Source of the DNA: Stenotrophomonas nitritireducens
Lineage (GTDB): Bacteria > Pseudomonadota > Gammaproteobacteria > Xanthomonadales > Xanthomonadaceae
Direction: 5' to 3'
DNA: 64,000 nt
Assembly: GCF_001700965.1 (NCBI RefSeq)
Contig: NZ_CP016756.1
Location: 2,222,501 to 2,286,500, forward strand
Shown: positions 47,306 to 55,586 of the stretch, one piece after another
Layout: the number at the start of each line of letters is the position of its first letter
How positions within the stretch are numbered: position 1 is the first letter of the stretch
Notes under the pieces: generated by a model
Told to the model about the DNA's origin: nothing
Seen by the model: only the letters and a program-made list of their open reading frames with translations
Databases searched by the model: none
Translations under genes and position numbers: made by a program

Positions 47306-48475
47306 TCAGTCCAGCACGCGGCAGAACACCGCCTTGAGGTAACGCGATTCCTGCACGTGCGCCATGAACGGATGGTCCGGGCCGGCGCCGGCCACCTTCA
47401 GGATCTGGATGGTGCGGTTGGAATAGAACGCGGCACGCCGCAGCATGTCCAGGAACTGGTCCTCGGCCACCAGGCCGGTGCAGGAGAACGTGGCGAACAG
47501 GCCGCCGGGCTTGACCACGCCCAGGGCCAGCTTGTTCATGTCCAGGTACTTCTTCAGCGCGGTGATGACCTGCTCGCGGTCGCGGGTCATCTTGGCCGGG
47601 TCCAGGATCACCACGTCGTACTGGTCGCCGCGGTTGGCCGCGTCACGCAGCCACGGGAAGATATCGGCCTGCACGAAGCGCGGCTTGGCGTTGTTCAAAC
47701 GCGCATTGCCCTTGGCCAGATGGATCACGTCCTGGTCGATGTCCACGCCCAGCACGTCGGCCGCACCGCGCGCTGCGGCATACACCGCGAAACCGCCGGT
47801 GTTGCAGCACAGATCGAGCACCGTCTTGCCTTCGACATGCTGGCTCAGCCACTCACGGTTCTCGCGCTGGTCGGCGAAGAAACCGGTCTTGTGCGCGCCG
47901 GCCGGGTCGGCACGGAACTTGATGCCGTACTCGCTGATGACCGCCGGTTCGGTGGTGGTGTTGCCGTGGAAATCGAAGCTTTCCTGCTTCTGCACGTGCT
48001 CGTCGGCGAAGCTGTGGAAGCGGCAACCCGGGAACAGGTCGCGCAGCGCTTCGTAGATCCATTCGCGGTGGCGGAACATGCCGGCGGCGAAGAACTCGAC
48101 CACCAGCAGGTCGTCATAGCGGTCGACCACCAGGCCGGACAGGCCATCGCCTTCGCTGTGGACCACGCGCCAGGCGTTGGAGATCGCATCAAGCTTGAGC
48201 ACGTCGCGGCGCAATGACACTGCCTGCGCCAGCTTCTGCGCGAACCAGGCCTGGTCCACCGCCACGTCCGGGTTGGTTTCCAGGATGCGCACGGCGATGC
48301 GCGAATGGCCGTTGTAGAAACCACGGCCAATCCATTCGCCGTCCACCCCGACCACGTCGACGATGGTGCCGGACTTCGGCTTGACGGTCGGCTTTTCGAC
48401 CAGTTTCTGGAAAATCCACGGGTGGCTGGAGCGCCACGCGTTCTTCAGGCGTACGACGGGAAGTGGGGTATTCAT
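47306..48475 (-). CDS. rlmI: 23S rRNA (cytosine-C5) methyltransferase RlmI-like
   Basis: A 389-residue class I SAM methyltransferase. An N-terminal PUA domain (VRLKNAWRSSHPWIF) is followed by a Rossmann fold with DLCCNTGGFAVYAAARGA and VVILDPAKMTRDREQ. The nucleophile region LFATFSCTGLV has the catalytic Cys. E. coli RlmI methylates C1962 of 23S rRNA. The ATG at 48475 is preferred over 48496, as the PUA domain begins directly after it. Confidence 0.93.
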   Translation of the reverse strand: MNTPLPVVRLKNAWRSSHPWIFQKLVEKPTVKPKSGTIVDVVGVDGEWIGRGFYNGHSRIAVRILETNPDVAVDQAWFAQKLAQAVSLRRDVLKLDAISNAWRVVHSEGDGLSGLVVDRYDDLLVVEFFAAGMFRHREWIYEALRDLFPGCRFHSFADEHVQKQESFDFHGNTTTEPAVISEYGIKFRADPAGAHKTGFFADQRENREWLSQHVEGKTVLDLCCNTGGFAVYAAARGAADVLGVDIDQDVIHLAKGNARLNNAKPRFVQADIFPWLRDAANRGDQYDVVILDPAKMTRDREQVITALKKYLDMNKLALGVVKPGGLFATFSCTGLVAEDQFLDMLRRAAFYSNRTIQILKVAGAGPDHPFMAHVQESRYLKAVFCRVLD

Positions 48476-48549
48476 GGCGCTATTGTAGCCGCGCACCGCC
48501 CCCTGCCTGCAGCGTATTCATTGACTGGAATGGGCACAGGCGGCACTAT

Positions 48550-48690
48550 TCGCCTCAGAAGGGGAGTAGCTCCCAGACGTTGTCGCCGTCAATTCGAGTC
48601 GCAAGACTCCGGTGCAACGGCAGTTCCAGCCATTGGAACTGTGAGCAAGACCTTCGCCGCATTGGCGAAGCTCTGTCCCCGGTCTCCTGA
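48550..48690 (+). ncRNA. yybP-ykoY (Mn2+) riboswitch upstream of the TerC gene
   Basis: The leader has the family signatures in order: AAGGGGAGTAGC (48559-48570), GTCGCCGTCAATTCG (48581-48595) and, at the closing side, AGCAAGACCTTCGCCGC (48644-48660) followed by the pairing GGCGAAG. In yybP-ykoY RNAs these loops form the Mn2+ site; E. coli alx and mntP have such leaders. It ends about 70 bases before the TerC start, so it probably controls translation or termination of that gene. Boundaries are approximate. Confidence 0.85.
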
Positions 48691-48755
48691 TTCCGTGTCC
48701 AGTTCTTGGCCTTTGTGGTTCCGAGATATCCCCGTTCACGACCGGAATTTTTTCC

Positions 48756-49718
48756 ATGATGCAGACAATTGGTAATCCCTGGCTGTGGGGCGGCTTCATT
48801 GCCGTCGTCATCGCCGCGCTGTTGATCGACCTGGTGCTGATGCGCCACGGTGGCCCGCACAAGGTCACCTTCAAGGAGGCCATCTACTGGTCGCTGGGCT
48901 GGGTGGCACTGGCCCTGGCCTTCAATGCCGGCCTCTGGTACTACCTGCACGAGACCGCAGGCGCGGCGGTGGCCAATGAAGTGGGCCTGCAGTTCCTGAC
49001 CGGCTATTTGATCGAAAAAGCCCTGGCGGTCGACAACATCTTCGTCTTCCTGCTGATCATGGGCTACTTCGCGGTGCCCGAGACGCAGCGCCAACGTGTG
49101 CTGATCATCGGCATCCTGGGCGCGATCGTGCTGCGTACGATCATGATCTTCGCCGGTTCGGTGCTGGTTACCCAGTTCCATTGGCTGCTCTACGTGTTCG
49201 GCGCCTTCCTGCTCTACACCGGCTGGAAGATGTGGTTTGCCGCCAGCGAGGAACCCAGCCTGGACAACAACCCGGCGCTGAAGTTCATGCGCAAGCACCT
49301 GCGCATCACCCACGAGTACAACGGCAACCGCCTGGTCACCGAGAAGGACGGCGTGCGCTGGTTCACCCCGATGTTCGTGGTGCTGATCCTGATCGCGGTC
49401 ACCGACGTGATCTTCGCGGTGGACTCGATCCCGGCCATCTTCGCCATCACCACCGACCCGTTCATCGTGCTGACCTCGAACGTGTTCGCGGTGCTGGGCC
49501 TGCGCGCGATGTTCTTCCTGCTGGCCGGCATGGCCGACCGTTTCCACCTGTTGCCTTACGGCCTGGCGGTCATCCTGGCCTTCATCGGTACCAAGATGCT
49601 GCTGATCGACATCTTCAAGATCCCGGTACCGGTATCGCTGGGCGTGGTTGCCGCGATCCTGGTGGCCACGGTGATCCTGAGCCTGAAGATCCCGCCGAAG
49701 GGCGGCCACAAGGCCTGA
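48756..49718 (+). CDS. alx: TerC-family membrane protein (Alx-like)
   Basis: A 320-residue protein with nine or so hydrophobic helices. The TerC motif is present with acidic residues inside helices: EKALAVDNIFVFLLIM, TDVIFAVDSIPAIFAI and FIVLTSNVFAVLGLRAMFFLL. Alx of E. coli exports Mn2+. A yybP-ykoY leader directly upstream supports a role in Mn2+ export here. ATG at 48756 (MMQTIG); the SD is weak (CCGGAA), as expected for a riboswitch-masked site. Confidence 0.93.
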   Translation: MMQTIGNPWLWGGFIAVVIAALLIDLVLMRHGGPHKVTFKEAIYWSLGWVALALAFNAGLWYYLHETAGAAVANEVGLQFLTGYLIEKALAVDNIFVFLLIMGYFAVPETQRQRVLIIGILGAIVLRTIMIFAGSVLVTQFHWLLYVFGAFLLYTGWKMWFAASEEPSLDNNPALKFMRKHLRITHEYNGNRLVTEKDGVRWFTPMFVVLILIAVTDVIFAVDSIPAIFAITTDPFIVLTSNVFAVLGLRAMFFLLAGMADRFHLLPYGLAVILAFIGTKMLLIDIFKIPVPVSLGVVAAILVATVILSLKIPPKGGHKA

Positions 49719-49725
49719 TCCAGAC

Positions 49726-49754
49726 GCCACCGGCGGGATTGTCCCGCCGGTGGC
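49726..49754. terminator. Strong hairpin after the TerC gene
   Basis: GCCACCGGCGGGA pairs with TCCCGCCGGTGGC across TTG. A 13-bp perfect stem, but no T run follows, so it may stabilise the 3' end rather than terminate. Confidence 0.6.
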
Positions 49755-49814
49755 ACGCCAGTTCCCATGCGCGGCGCCCTTGGCTTTGCCAGCGGGCGCC
49801 GCAATCACTTGATC

Positions 49815-50600
49815 ATGGACACGCCAACCCTGCCTGACACCGGCGATACGCCGGCCACCACTGCCCGCAACGACCGCAGCCGGGTGCTGCGCGCGTTCAA
49901 CATCAGCCTGGGCTTCGTCCTGCTGCTGGTGGCGATGTTCGCCCTGCAGAGCAGCGGCTGGGATTGGCGGCCCTGGGCGGTAGCCCCGCTGGAAGCCAGC
50001 GGCCTGGCCGGCCTGCTTGGCGCGCCCCTGCTGCACGGTTCGATCGAACACCTGGGCGCCAATGCGGTGGCCCTGCTGATCCTCGGCACCCTGGCCGGCA
50101 GCGTTTACCCGAAGGCCACCCTGCGTGCCCTGCCCCTGCTGTGGCTGGGTTCGGGCCTGGGCGCCTGGATGCTGGGCGATGCCGGCAGCCGCCACCTTGG
50201 CGCCAGTGGCCTGACCCACGGCCTGATGTTCCTGGTGTTCGTGCTCGGCCTGCTGCGCCGCGACCGGCCGGCAATTGCCGCCAGCCTGATCGGCTTCCTG
50301 TTCTACGGCAGCATGCTGATCACCATCCTGCCGCACGAGCCGGGCGTGTCCTGGCAATCGCATATGGGCGGTGCCGCCGCCGGCGTGATCGCCGCGCTGC
50401 TGTTCCGCAACGCCGACCCGCGCGCGGCGCGCAAGCGCTACAGCTGGGAAGACGAGGAAGAAGAACAGCTGGCTCAGGCCAACGACGAGCTGGAGCCACC
50501 ACTGCCGCGAGATGTGCCGGTGCTGTGGCAGCCGCGCGAAGGTCGCGACTATGAGGTGGTGGTGCCGTTGCGCAGGCGGGATCCGAACGAGCCGTCTTGA
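49815..50600 (+). CDS. Rhomboid-family intramembrane serine protease
   Basis: A 261-residue protein with about six to seven membrane helices. The catalytic Ser131 is in LGASGLTHG and His183 in SHMGG, the Ser-His dyad of rhomboids. The GSIEHLGAN segment replaces the usual H-W..N loop. A charged C-terminal tail of about 60 residues (starting near EDEEEEQLAQ) is cytoplasmic. It cleaves transmembrane substrates; the target is unknown. ATG at 49815 puts the basic n-region before helix 1. Confidence 0.9.
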   Translation: MDTPTLPDTGDTPATTARNDRSRVLRAFNISLGFVLLLVAMFALQSSGWDWRPWAVAPLEASGLAGLLGAPLLHGSIEHLGANAVALLILGTLAGSVYPKATLRALPLLWLGSGLGAWMLGDAGSRHLGASGLTHGLMFLVFVLGLLRRDRPAIAASLIGFLFYGSMLITILPHEPGVSWQSHMGGAAAGVIAALLFRNADPRAARKRYSWEDEEEEQLAQANDELEPPLPRDVPVLWQPREGRDYEVVVPLRRRDPNEPS

Positions 50601-50648
50601 AGGCGGTCTTGGTGGCGATGTTGGTGATAGGCGAAAGGCTCAAAAGCT

Positions 50649-50778
50649 AACCCCTCCCCAACCCTCCCCTTGGCTGCGCCAAAGGGAGGGAGACCAGCGG
50701 CTGCGCTGCAAACTGACAGATCGCCAGAAACCGCCCCCTCCCTTTGGCATAGCCAAGGGGAGGGTTGGGGAGGGGTCG
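50649..50778. repeat. G-rich hairpin repeat pair (CCCTCCC family)
   Basis: Facing units CCCCTCCCCAACCCTCCCCT ... AAAGGGAGGG and CCCTCCCTTTGGCATAGCCA ... AGGGTTGGGGAGGGG, in the gap between the rhomboid and GDPD genes. Confidence 0.8.
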
Positions 50779-50797
50779 CTCTTGAGATCTTCAGCCC

Positions 50798-51925
50798 TTA
50801 AGAACCACCATCCACCGCCCGCCGCCCCAGCGCCGGATCATCGGTGAAGAACGCATCGATGCCGGCCTGCAGATAGGTGCGGATCTCGGCCACCGAGGCT
50901 TCCGGGTTGCGTGCGTTCTCCGCGCCCTGGCGCAGTGCCGGTGGCAGGAACGGGTTTTCCGGGCGAAAGCTATACGCCACCACCTGCAGGCCGGCGGCAT
51001 GGGCATCGCCGATCAGCGCGGTGGGTGCGCCCAGTTTTCCCTGTGCATCCAGCGGCACCAGCGCGCGTCGTTCCACGCCGATTGCATCGGCGTAGCCTGC
51101 GATATCGCGCAGGCCGGCCGGGGTCATCATCTGTGCATACGTCAGGCTGCCACCGGCCAAGGCCACGTCGGCCGGCTTCTGGTCGCCGCTATCGAGCAGC
51201 TGCAGCAGGCGGATATTGCTGTCCTTGCCGAGCTTGCCGCGGATCTGCCGCAGGTTGGCAGTCTCAAACGACTGCAGCAGGATCGGCGCCACCTTGGTGT
51301 AGCTGTTGGCCTGCAGGGTGCTCAACAACGTGTCCTCCATCGGCAGGCCGATGCCGCGGAAGTAGCTGCCGTGCTTGATCTCCGGGGCCAGGCCGATGCC
51401 ACGGTTGGCACGGCCGGCCTGCTGCACCAGGAAGCTGATGATCTCGTCCAAGGTGGCAATGCGGAACTGGCCGTCGAAAGCGGTGCCGCGGATCTGCGGC
51501 AGGCGTTCGCGGGCGTACAGCGTTTTCAGCTCGGCGACGGTGAAGTCTTCAGTGAACCAGCCTTCGACCGGCTGCCCGTCGATCAGTTTGCGGGTACGGC
51601 GGCTGGCGAACTCGGGATGGCTGGCGACGTCGGTGGTGGAACCGATCTCGTTCTCGTGACGGGCCAGCATCACCCCGTCCTTGCTCATCACCAGGTCCGG
51701 CTCGATGTAATCGGCGCCGTCGCTGATGGCCTGTGCATAAGCGGCCAGGGTGTGCTCGGGCAGCAGCGCGCTGGCACCACGGTGCGCGTACACCGAAACC
51801 TGGGGATAAGTCTGCGCGGCTGAGCTGTCCATTGCCCAACAGCATGCCATGCCAACCCCCACCGCCATCAACCAGGCCCAGCTTCGCACCGTCACCACTC
51901 CAATTGGAAACAAGGCGCGCAGCAT
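50798..51925 (-). CDS. glpQ: Periplasmic glycerophosphodiester phosphodiesterase
   Basis: A 375-residue protein of the GDPD TIM-barrel family. YAHRGASALLPEHTL (catalytic His, Arg, Glu) is followed by YIEPDLVMSKDGVMLARHE with the metal ligands Glu, Asp and His. APEIKHG supplies a further ligand. It cleaves glycerophosphodiesters to glycerol-3-phosphate and an alcohol. A hydrophobic segment (WAWLMAVGVGMACCWAM) is the signal peptide. A GTG at 51889, with GGAG eight bases upstream, would give a shorter, better-placed signal and may be the true start. Confidence 0.9.
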   Translation of the reverse strand: MLRALFPIGVVTVRSWAWLMAVGVGMACCWAMDSSAAQTYPQVSVYAHRGASALLPEHTLAAYAQAISDGADYIEPDLVMSKDGVMLARHENEIGSTTDVASHPEFASRRTRKLIDGQPVEGWFTEDFTVAELKTLYARERLPQIRGTAFDGQFRIATLDEIISFLVQQAGRANRGIGLAPEIKHGSYFRGIGLPMEDTLLSTLQANSYTKVAPILLQSFETANLRQIRGKLGKDSNIRLLQLLDSGDQKPADVALAGGSLTYAQMMTPAGLRDIAGYADAIGVERRALVPLDAQGKLGAPTALIGDAHAAGLQVVAYSFRPENPFLPPALRQGAENARNPEASVAEIRTYLQAGIDAFFTDDPALGRRAVDGGS

Positions 51926-51962
51926 GCCCGCTGCATGTGACGCGCGTAAGAACACGCAGGTA

Positions 51963-53576
51963 TCAATCGCGCTGCCAGTGCCAACCGTCCTCCGCGGCAT
52001 GCAGGCGCGCGGTGATGCCGATGGCCTGCAGCAGCGCCTCGTCATGCGAAACCAGCAGCAGGCTGCCCTGGTACTGATTCAACAAGGCCTCCAGTGCCGC
52101 CAGCGCCTCCAGGTCCAGATGGTTACCCGGCTCGTCCAGCAACAGCAGCTGTGCCGGTGGATCGGCGTACAGCGCGCAGGCCAGGCCGGCTTTCAGCCGT
52201 TGCCCGCCGCTGAGCCGGGCCGAAGGCAGCTGCACCAGATCCGCATCCAGGCCGAGCAGGGCCAGGCGGCTGCGCAGCTCCGCTTCGGCCAACGCGGGGT
52301 TACGCAGCCGCAGGGTGTCGAGCACGCTGCACTGCGCCGGCAGCAACTGCAGTTGCTGATCGAGCAGGGCCATCGGCACCTGCACGCTGACCTCGCCGGC
52401 CAGCGCCGGCAGTTGCCCGGCCAGCACCTTCAGCAGGGTCGACTTGCCCACACCGTTGGCGCCGGTGATGGCAACGCGTTCACCACGGCGCAGCTGGAAG
52501 TCCAGCGCGCGCAGTGCCGGTGCCACATGTGGCAGCTGCAATTGGTTGGTGCGCACCACCCATTCCGGTCCCGTCGATTGCACATCAGGCAACAGCAATA
52601 CCGGCGCTGCGGCTTCGCTGCCGGCCTGCGCCTCGCGTACTGCGTCATGCAGCTGTGCCTGGCGTTGATCCAGCTGTGCGCGGGCCTTGCCGAGGCTGGC
52701 TTCGGCGCGTTGCCGCTGCAGGCCAAGCAGGATCGGCGCTTGATTGGCATTTGCCGCATCACGGTTGCCGCGCGCGCTGCGCTGCTCCAGCCGCTGCCGT
52801 TGATCGCGCAAGGCCTGCTCGCCCTTGCGACGTTCGTGCCGGCGTTGCTGCAGCAGGGCATCCGCAGCGGCACGTTCGGCCGCGCGTGCCTGTGCATAAA
52901 AAGCATGGTTGCCGCCGTAGCTGCGCAGGCCCTGCGGCGACAGTTCGACGATGCGTTCCACCTGTTGCAACAGCAGGCGATCGTGGCTGACCAGGATCAG
53001 ACCCTGCTTTCTGCCCCGCAGCTGCTCGGCCAACCAATGCCGGCCAGCGTGATCAAGATGATTGCTGGGTTCGTCGAGGATCAGCCATTCCACCGGTTGC
53101 AGCAGTGCACCTACCAAAGCCACGCGCATGCATTGGCCACCACTGAGCTTATCCACAGGTGTATCGGCGTCGACATCATGCAGGCCTGCGTCAGCCAAGG
53201 CCTGCTGCAACGTTTCACACAGCGTCCAGTGCTCGCCAACCGTGTCGAAATCCGCTTGCAACGTGCTGCCGGCTTCAATCCTGCGCAATGCATCCACACG
53301 CTTATCCACAGCCGCCAGCTCGGCGACGCGCTGCCCGCTGCGCGGCTGTACCTGCTGCGCAAGGTAATAGGCTTCACCGACGCGACGGCACTGCCCGGCA
53401 CTGGGTTGACGCAGCCCGGCCATGATCTGCGCGAGCACGGATTTGCCCACACCGTTGCGACCGACCAGGCCGGTAGGGCGCGGGTCGAACTGTGCATTGA
53501 GGTTGGAGAACAGGCAGCGCCCGTCAGGCGTCTGCCAAGCGACGCCGTCCAGCGTCAGGGAAACAGAAGTTGTCAT
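51963..53576 (-). CDS. ABC-F family ATP-binding protein
   Basis: A 537-residue protein with two ABC domains and no membrane segment. Domain 1 has Walker A GRNGVGKS, LSGGQ and LILDEPSNHLD. A charged helical linker of about 80 residues (rich in Arg, Gln, Ala) follows. Domain 2 has GANGVGKSTLL, LSGGQ and LLLDEPGNHLD. ABC-F proteins act on the ribosome: translation factors or antibiotic-protection proteins. Which branch this is cannot be told by eye. Start ATG 53576. Confidence 0.9.
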   Translation of the reverse strand: MTTSVSLTLDGVAWQTPDGRCLFSNLNAQFDPRPTGLVGRNGVGKSVLAQIMAGLRQPSAGQCRRVGEAYYLAQQVQPRSGQRVAELAAVDKRVDALRRIEAGSTLQADFDTVGEHWTLCETLQQALADAGLHDVDADTPVDKLSGGQCMRVALVGALLQPVEWLILDEPSNHLDHAGRHWLAEQLRGRKQGLILVSHDRLLLQQVERIVELSPQGLRSYGGNHAFYAQARAAERAAADALLQQRRHERRKGEQALRDQRQRLEQRSARGNRDAANANQAPILLGLQRQRAEASLGKARAQLDQRQAQLHDAVREAQAGSEAAAPVLLLPDVQSTGPEWVVRTNQLQLPHVAPALRALDFQLRRGERVAITGANGVGKSTLLKVLAGQLPALAGEVSVQVPMALLDQQLQLLPAQCSVLDTLRLRNPALAEAELRSRLALLGLDADLVQLPSARLSGGQRLKAGLACALYADPPAQLLLLDEPGNHLDLEALAALEALLNQYQGSLLLVSHDEALLQAIGITARLHAAEDGWHWQRD

Positions 53577-53635
53577 GCGGTTTTCCATCGATGCCCGAAG
53601 CACCCGACCGCCATTGGCAGCAGGGACTGGTGGGG

Positions 53636-53652
53636 ACCGTCTTCAAGACGGT
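53636..53652 (-). promoter_or_regulatory. Hairpin in the ABC-F leader
   Basis: ACCGTCTTCAAGACGGT forms a seven-base-pair stem with a three-base loop, about 60 bases upstream of the ABC-F start. Leaders of some ABC-F resistance genes carry attenuators, so the hairpin is noted; there is no T run. Confidence 0.3.
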
Positions 53653-53788
53653 GACATCAATGGCGCATTGGACCGGACTCCGTTGGCGGGGGGATCCCGT
53701 AACGGTACATAGCCTAACGGCGGCAAGCCGAACTGTCAGTAACCGACGGCACTGCCAGCAGCGCCGCCGTGCCGGAAAACCAGGCGAT

Positions 53789-54175
53789 TCAGGCCTTGGC
53801 GGGCCGGTGCGTGGCACACAGCTTGTTGCCGGCCGGGTCGCGCAGATAGGCCAGATACAGCGGGCCGAACGCGCTTTGGCGCGGCCCCGGCGGGTCTTCC
53901 ACGCTGGTGCCGCCGTTGCCCACACCGGCGGCATGCCACGCATCCACCACTTCGGCAGTGGCGCAGTTGAAGCCGATGGTGCCGCCGTTGGCATGCGTGG
54001 CCGGCTCGCCGTTGCGCGGGTGGCCGACGATCAGCAAGGCGCCGCCATGGAGGTACACCACGTTGCCCTTGGGATCGATGAAGCCCGGCTTGGCGCCGAG
54101 CGTGGAAAGCAGCGCGTCATAGAACGCCTTGGATGCCTCCAGGTCATTGGCACCCACCACGATGTGCGAAAACAT
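53789..54175 (-). CDS. VOC-family (glyoxalase-like) protein
   Basis: A 128-residue vicinal-oxygen-chelate fold protein. His4 (MFSHIVVGANDL), DLEASKAFYDALL and the C-terminal LRDPAGNKLCATH are typical of small glyoxalase/bleomycin-resistance-like proteins. The substrate is unknown. It follows mnmE in the same direction with a 58-base gap. Confidence 0.88.
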   Translation of the reverse strand: MFSHIVVGANDLEASKAFYDALLSTLGAKPGFIDPKGNVVYLHGGALLIVGHPRNGEPATHANGGTIGFNCATAEVVDAWHAAGVGNGGTSVEDPPGPRQSAFGPLYLAYLRDPAGNKLCATHRPAKA

Positions 54176-54233
54176 CCACTACCTCCAGACTATTGTGTAC
54201 CCGGCCCTGTGGACCCGTAGTTGTGCGTCTGCA

Positions 54234-55583
54234 TCACTTTCCGATGCAGAAACTCGAGAATATCCTGCCCAGCAGATCGTCCGCGGTCATGCGGCCGGTT
54301 ATTTCGCCCAATGCATCATGGGCCAGGCGCAGTTCCTCGGCGGCCAGTTCCAGCTGGTCGTAGTGCAGCTGTCCATCGGCCGCGTCGAGGTGTTCGCTGG
54401 CCAGCGCCAGTGCTTCGACATGGCGCAGGCGCGCGGAGAACTCGCCCTGCATGCCCTCGCCCGCTCCGTCATTGGCGATCTCGCGCAGGCGCGCGTGCAG
54501 CTGTTCCAGGCCTTCGCCATTGGCGGCGGACAGGGCGATGCTGTTTTCGTCCAGATTCTGCGGCCACTGCGGCAGCAGGTCGCATTTGTTGTAGATCCAC
54601 AGCTGGCGCGCGGCCTGCGCGGCGGCATCACCAATCGCTGCCCTGCCCGCTTGCGGGTCGCGCGCATCGAGAACAACGATGGCCAGGTCCGCGCGCTGCA
54701 TCTCGGCACGGGCGCGGCGCATGCCTTCGCGCTCGATGGCGTCGCCGCCCTCGCGCAGGCCGGCGGTATCCACCAGCTCCAGTTCAAGACCGTCGATGCG
54801 GATGGTCTCGCGCAGGGTGTCGCGGGTGGTGCCGGCGATATCGGTGACGATGGCCCGCTCGCTGCCAGCCAGTGCGTTCAACAACGAACTCTTGCCGGCA
54901 TTGGGCGGACCGATCAGTACCGCATGCAGGCCATCGCGCAGTTTGCGGCCGCGTTCGGCATCGATGCGCAGCTGGGCCAGCAAGGCCTTGGCCTGCTCGA
55001 TGCCGGCACGGACCTGCGCACCGCCCAAGGTATCCAGCGGTTCGTCGGCGAAATCGATGGCGGCTTCGACGTGGATGCGCAGCCGCACCAGTTGTTCGCC
55101 CACTTCTTCTACCCGGCGCGAGAACACGCCATCGAGTGAGCGGCGGGCAGCGCGCGCGGCGCGCACATCACCGGCGGCGATCAGGTCAGCGATGGCCTCG
55201 GCCTGGGCCAGGTCGAGCTTGCCGTTGAGAAATGCCCGCTCACTGAACTCACCGGCGCGGGCCTGGCGTGCGCCCAGCTCGATGCAACGCGCCAGCAATT
55301 GCCGCAGTACCACCGGACTACCGTGGCCCTGCAGCTCCACCACGTCTTCACCGGTAAAGCTGCGCGGGCCGGGGAAATACAGGGCGATGCCGTCGTCGAT
55401 CACGTCGCCGGCCGCATCACGGAATTTGGCGTAGTGCGCATGCCGTGGCTTGAGCTGTGGACAACCCAGCGCAACCGCGATCCGTAGTGACTGCGGGCCG
55501 GACACACGCAGCATGCCGACGCCACCGGCGGCGTTGCCGCTGGCGATGGCAACGATGGTCTGGCCTGTGGACATCTCGCTCAT
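54234..55583 (-). CDS. mnmE: tRNA modification GTPase MnmE
   Basis: A 449-residue protein (or from Met4). The N-terminal domain binds tetrahydrofolate; the G domain has Walker A GPPNAGKS (225-232), GTTRDT and NKCD. The C-terminal CIGK with Cys446 is conserved. With MnmG it makes the 5-carboxymethylaminomethyl group at U34 of several tRNAs. It starts 3 bases after the preceding lipoprotein gene, so the two are likely co-transcribed. Confidence 0.97.
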   Translation of the reverse strand: MSEMSTGQTIVAIASGNAAGGVGMLRVSGPQSLRIAVALGCPQLKPRHAHYAKFRDAAGDVIDDGIALYFPGPRSFTGEDVVELQGHGSPVVLRQLLARCIELGARQARAGEFSERAFLNGKLDLAQAEAIADLIAAGDVRAARAARRSLDGVFSRRVEEVGEQLVRLRIHVEAAIDFADEPLDTLGGAQVRAGIEQAKALLAQLRIDAERGRKLRDGLHAVLIGPPNAGKSSLLNALAGSERAIVTDIAGTTRDTLRETIRIDGLELELVDTAGLREGGDAIEREGMRRARAEMQRADLAIVVLDARDPQAGRAAIGDAAAQAARQLWIYNKCDLLPQWPQNLDENSIALSAANGEGLEQLHARLREIANDGAGEGMQGEFSARLRHVEALALASEHLDAADGQLHYDQLELAAEELRLAHDALGEITGRMTADDLLGRIFSSFCIGK

Positions 55584-55586
55584 GGC

